From Nitrospirota bacterium (lineage in GTDB: Bacteria > Nitrospirota > 9FT-COMBO-42-15 > HDB-SIOI813): a stretch of 7,312 nt of DNA. The stretch spans positions 1-7,312 of the forward strand of contig JACROQ010000011.1 in assembly GCA_016214375.1 (NCBI GenBank). The letters are read 5' to 3'. The position numbers were made by a program, and so were the translations under genes. The notes beneath the pieces are model-generated. The model had not been told where the DNA came from and searched no databases. It saw only the letters and a program-made list of their open reading frames with translations. Positions 4,183-7,312 of the stretch are shown piece after piece (position 1 is the stretch's first letter; the number at the start of each line of letters is the position of its first letter).

Positions 4183-7100
4183 ACCAGGACATCCTCCCTC
4201 TTTCCACCCAACTGGACATATTCTTTATAATTTTTCAGGGCCTCTTCAGGCCTGTCTAAATACAATTCATACAGTATCCCGAGGTTTAAAAAGGCATCAG
4301 GAAAATCAGGCCTTATGGCGATGCTTTTCAGATAATCCTCCTCGGCCTTCTTCAATTCGCCATTCTCCCGGCGCCATATCCCCCGGCTGTTGTATAGCCC
4401 GGCGTCATCCGGCATCACCGGGGAGATATCCCCTGAAAACCGCTTTCCAGCCTCCTCCCGTTGATACCTTGCCGGTAAAAGCCCTGCAAGTCTTTCGTAG
4501 CTCTTTCTCACCCATGGATCATATATCCCGGCCTCTATCGTCCTTCGCACATTCCCCTCGTAAACAGTGATTGCCTTCTCTTCAAAGGGGTAGGCCTGTT
4601 CTTCTAAAAGGAAATCATATTCCTCAAGCTGCTCCGGTGTGAGTTCCCCTGGTCTCTCAGATTCCATGATAGCATTTTTGAGGTGTTCCAACATCTCGCC
4701 CATCCTGTGCGTGGCCTCAGTCGTGATATCACTGATACGATATTTGGCAGCAGAGGTATAGCTTGTTAGGGCCTCCTTAAGGAGGTCTTCTTTCTTTATT
4801 AAATTCTCTTCCAATGGCCGGACAAGTTTTATCCCTTCAAAGAGTGTCTTCTGATGGTCGCTTAGAATAAGCTGTGCCCTGGCCGCAAGCGCCGATTCCT
4901 CTATGGTAGCATCTGCCCCTGATTTCTTATGGATCAATACCACCCGCTCGTATAATCCCTTTGCGGCGTCAATATCTTTCACGGATTCCCTGCTGCCGGC
5001 TACCCTGTATGTCAATTCCAACATCCTGCGGCTTTCCGGGAATTTATCCCGGAATTTCCTGTAGTTATTATAGAAGCCGGTTAAATCCTTACCGATCTCG
5101 TACATGGATACTGCCCTGTAGGAGATCTCTTCTCTCAGATTAGAGTCCGGGGCGATCTCAGCGGCCTTTTCATAGACCTGAGCGGCCATTGTGTAATCCT
5201 TAAGCCGTTCTTTTATTCCCCCCCACTGTGTTAAGGCATCAAAGGTATATCGTGAGTCTGGATATTTCTGAAAAAGGAGGGCATAGGTCTTTATTGCCTT
5301 ATCCCATTCCATGTCTTGTTCATAAAGTACCCCGGCGTCATATAAGGCGACAGGGGTGATATCCGAGTGGGGCACAGACTTGTATACCTTCTCAAAGGCC
5401 TCAGCGGCCTCTGTCGTCTTACCCTGGGCCTTCAGCTTCTCCGCCTGCTTGTATAACGAGGCGGCAAGCCCCTTTTCCAACAGGGGAAGGTCTTTCTTGT
5501 CACTCTCCGGGATGAGGGCAATAGCCTTCCTGATCTCCTCTTCACTCTTCTTATATTCCTGTTCTTTTAGAAAGCTCTCCGCAATAAACCTCTGGGCGAG
5601 GTATTTATCCCGGTCCGAAGATAGCTTATTTTCGACCAGCATCTGCGAGAGGTTTCTGACCTCCTCAAAATTACCCAGTTGGGAGAATATATCTATCCCG
5701 GTCCGAAGGGCCTCCGGACTCCTTTTGTCTTGCGGGAAGGTCTTGGCAAAACTCCGGCACATCTCTGCCAATTTGATGGTATAAGTGCTGTCAGTTCTGA
5801 GCGTGCCTGAGGGTTTTGCCAGTTTTTCCAGGGAGAGCAATGTCCCATAACCTGCCTCTGCGCTGAATTTAGAGGGTGGATAGCGATAGGCCACCTTTTC
5901 ATACTCGATGAATGCGCGGGGATAATCCTTCATTTCAAAGAGGATCTCCGCCAACAGGAAATTGGCCTCTGTCGCTTCAGCCTCTTCGGGGAAGTTGGAG
6001 AGAAATCTCCGTAACCAGGCCAGGGCCTCTGTAAAATCCTCCCCCTTTTTGGACGAACGGGCGTTGGCATAACGGTGTCTTGTGATCTGTAGCATGTCAT
6101 TCTTAACCAGGGCTTTATTGAGCTGTACAATCTCCTTTACCCGCTTCTGCGCACCCCGCCTGTTCGCTTTAAACCACAGGCCCTCTTCCTTGTACGTCTC
6201 TATAATCCTTATCCGTGCATTATAGGCAAGATCCGGCATGTTTCCGATGGTGTACGCCTCGACGATCTTTGACTGAAATGAGGGTGCATCCTCGTGAAAA
6301 GGATTTGTATTGACAAAGGCCTCATAGATCTCTGCCGCCTCTTTAAACCTGCCTGTCTCAAGATAGATATCCCCAAGTCTCCTGTAGATATAGGGTTCAA
6401 AACTCTGTATACCCCTCACCTTGAAATAGTCTGCAATTTTGGAATGTTCTCCCATGTAATCAAACACCAGGACTAAGGTCTTGATGGAATCCCATACCAT
6501 ATCCCGCTCTACAACCGAAAGCTCTTTGACCTCTTCTTTTCCTTCAGGGGTGAGTTTGACACCCTTTCTCTCAAGGAGTGAGATAAATTTATCCGCCGCG
6601 GCCTCGTAGTCTCTGTTCTGAAAGAGGGTCCATCCCAATTTGTAGAGGGCCTTATCATAGAAATTATAGTCATCCTTTTTTAAGACCTGCCGGTAGTAGG
6701 TGATCGCCTTGGGTCTGTCACCATATTGAAAGTAATATTCCCCCAGCCTGAAATACGCCTCGTGGGAAAATCTCCCGTTCGGGAAGCCCTTTACGATCCT
6801 TTCTAACAGTGCATTTGAGCTATCCCAGTCCCCCTCCTCCATGTAACCGCGCGCCAATTGATACAGGATGCCCTCATTTTCCGGCCGGTCAGGGTAGAGG
6901 TCCAATACCTCTTTGTAAAGCCCTCTGGATCTGGAGTGATTCACTTCCCCCCTCTTCCGCAGATAGGTGTTTTCCTCAATCTCCATATAGATGTCTGCGA
7001 GCTTCTGCATGCTCTTCGCCATGACCTCGCCCCGGTAGCCTCTGTTGGCCTTTATAAATTCTTCATACGTTTTCACGGCCTTCCAGCGGTATTCCAGGGC

Positions 7101-7238
7101 CTTCTGTTGCGGCCTGTCCTGAAAGGTCAGTATCTCCTTTGTAGTCGTTTTGATCTCCTGCTCTTTAATGATATTTATATTATCCCTGGCACAGGCTGTA
7201 AACAGAAAGATGATAAATAGCAATAAGACCTTGATCAT
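4134..7238 (-). CDS. Large TPR-repeat lipoprotein of the motor operon
   Basis: 1034 residues. The N-terminus MIKVLLLFIIFLFTACARDN is a lipoprotein signal with lipobox FTAC and lipidated Cys16; Ala at +2 rather than Asp would allow export to the outer membrane. The mature protein is almost entirely helical repeats of tetratricopeptide type. Clear examples: about 123-152 (ILYQLARGYMEEGDWDSSNA), 158-190, 195-222, 283-316 (YIYRRLGDIYLETGRFKEAA), 426-455, 630-665, 667-698, 946-979 and 981-1013 (AFLNLGILYELYLDRPEEAL). Arrays like this serve as protein-protein scaffolds, so it probably links the motor to outer-membrane or peptidoglycan-bound parts. TPR proteins occur with Agl/Glt-type motors (AglT, GltE), but the family match is by architecture only. 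No strong ribosome-binding site precedes the ATG; an upstream frame ends in a four-base overlap with it (ATGA, 7235-7238), so it may be translationally coupled. The stop lies inside the next gene. Confidence 0.9.
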   Translation of the reverse strand: MIKVLLLFIIFLFTACARDNINIIKEQEIKTTTKEILTFQDRPQQKALEYRWKAVKTYEEFIKANRGYRGEVMAKSMQKLADIYMEIEENTYLRKRGEVNHSRSRGLYKEVLDLYPDRPENEGILYQLARGYMEEGDWDSSNALLERIVKGFPNGRFSHEAYFRLGEYYFQYGDRPKAITYYRQVLKKDDYNFYDKALYKLGWTLFQNRDYEAAADKFISLLERKGVKLTPEGKEEVKELSVVERDMVWDSIKTLVLVFDYMGEHSKIADYFKVRGIQSFEPYIYRRLGDIYLETGRFKEAAEIYEAFVNTNPFHEDAPSFQSKIVEAYTIGNMPDLAYNARIRIIETYKEEGLWFKANRRGAQKRVKEIVQLNKALVKNDMLQITRHRYANARSSKKGEDFTEALAWLRRFLSNFPEEAEATEANFLLAEILFEMKDYPRAFIEYEKVAYRYPPSKFSAEAGYGTLLSLEKLAKPSGTLRTDSTYTIKLAEMCRSFAKTFPQDKRSPEALRTGIDIFSQLGNFEEVRNLSQMLVENKLSSDRDKYLAQRFIAESFLKEQEYKKSEEEIRKAIALIPESDKKDLPLLEKGLAASLYKQAEKLKAQGKTTEAAEAFEKVYKSVPHSDITPVALYDAGVLYEQDMEWDKAIKTYALLFQKYPDSRYTFDALTQWGGIKERLKDYTMAAQVYEKAAEIAPDSNLREEISYRAVSMYEIGKDLTGFYNNYRKFRDKFPESRRMLELTYRVAGSRESVKDIDAAKGLYERVVLIHKKSGADATIEESALAARAQLILSDHQKTLFEGIKLVRPLEENLIKKEDLLKEALTSYTSAAKYRISDITTEATHRMGEMLEHLKNAIMESERPGELTPEQLEEYDFLLEEQAYPFEEKAITVYEGNVRRTIEAGIYDPWVRKSYERLAGLLPARYQREEAGKRFSGDISPVMPDDAGLYNSRGIWRRENGELKKAEEDYLKSIAIRPDFPDAFLNLGILYELYLDRPEEALKNYKEYVQLGGKREDVLVWIDIIGKRIGTRSQN
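4193..4197 (-). promoter_or_regulatory. Ribosome-binding site of the 104-residue gene
   Basis: GGAGG (within GAGGGAGGA) on the minus strand, ten bases before the ATG at 4182 and inside the TPR coding region. It favours the longer start over the ATG at 4131. The spacing is slightly long. Confidence 0.5.
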
Positions 7239-7312
7239 GGTTCATTAAAGATCATGTCATCACTGATACGCCCCCCCCCCTCTAATCTGAGATTCCGTGC
7301 AATCTCCAGGGA
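7235..7312 (-). CDS. Possible 3' end of an upstream operon gene
   Basis: From the right edge one minus-strand frame is open for 25 codons, ends NEP, and stops with a TGA that overlaps the TPR gene's ATG by four bases, the same ATGA arrangement seen at two junctions downstream (and GTGA at a third). That pattern is the main support. The tail contains three glycines encoded by a run of ten G (7271-7280). The other two frames close at 7283 or earlier on the TPR side, so the choice of frame depends on the run length being right. The product is not recognised. It could equally be a non-coding leader. Confidence 0.35.
   Translation of the reverse strand, partial: SLEIARNLRLEGGGRISDDMIFNEP

Noticed and set aside
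5356..5784. Plus-strand 142-codon frame inside the TPR gene
   Set aside because: It is antisense to well-formed TPR coding sequence and is low-complexity Ser/Leu; a shadow.
7239..7312. Sigma-70 promoter for the motor operon
   Set aside because: A TTGCAC-like box occurs on the minus strand but at the right spacing it faces the G-run, with no -10-like sequence; not supportable.

Overview
The window comes from a Gram-negative bacterium with an outer membrane: it encodes a lipoprotein signal, ExbB/ExbD-type motor proteins and a TonB/TolA-like spanning protein. The gene set, moderate GC and several kinds of dispersed palindromic repeat suggest a deltaproteobacterium (Desulfobacterota/Myxococcota sense) or a Nitrospirota relative. 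That placement is an inference, and no phylogenetic marker here settles it.

Left edge (1-655, plus strand): the 3' two thirds of prmC/hemK, the release-factor glutamine methyltransferase, whose 5' end lies outside the window. Two different palindromic elements (25-77 and 157-201) sit inside its reading frame and are translated as extra peptide. A third, larger inverted repeat (about 682-771) follows, between prmC and the convergent operon.

The rest (541-7312, minus strand) is one tightly packed operon read right to left. In order of transcription it holds a possible 3' tail of an upstream gene (7235-7312), a 1034-residue TPR lipoprotein, a 104-residue membrane-anchored protein of unknown function, an ExbB/TolQ/MotA-family channel protein, two ExbD/TolR-family proteins, and a TolA/TonB-like protein with a long charged helix and an AgmX/GltJ-type C-terminal domain. 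Most junctions overlap by four bases, or start inside the previous gene, which points to translational coupling.

Functional reading: ExbB plus two ExbDs would form a proton-driven inner-membrane motor. The spanning protein (inner-membrane anchor, about 200-residue charged helix, AgmX tail) would carry force through the periplasm, and the TPR lipoprotein would be the outer-membrane-side or periplasmic scaffold. The layout resembles the Agl-Glt motility/envelope machinery of Myxococcus and related uncharacterised clusters in deltaproteobacteria, but no motility role can be proven from sequence. The first ExbD has Asn where the motor Asp should be; the second keeps the Asp.

The main oddities are these. 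Translated palindromes occur in prmC, with a probable decayed relative in the spanning protein. The AgmX-type domain breaks off exactly at a dispersed repeat, so its last roughly 40-50 residues are missing, either by genuine rearrangement or by misassembly. The helix gene is built from 57-bp tandem units. A run of ten G (minus strand) lies just before the TPR gene.
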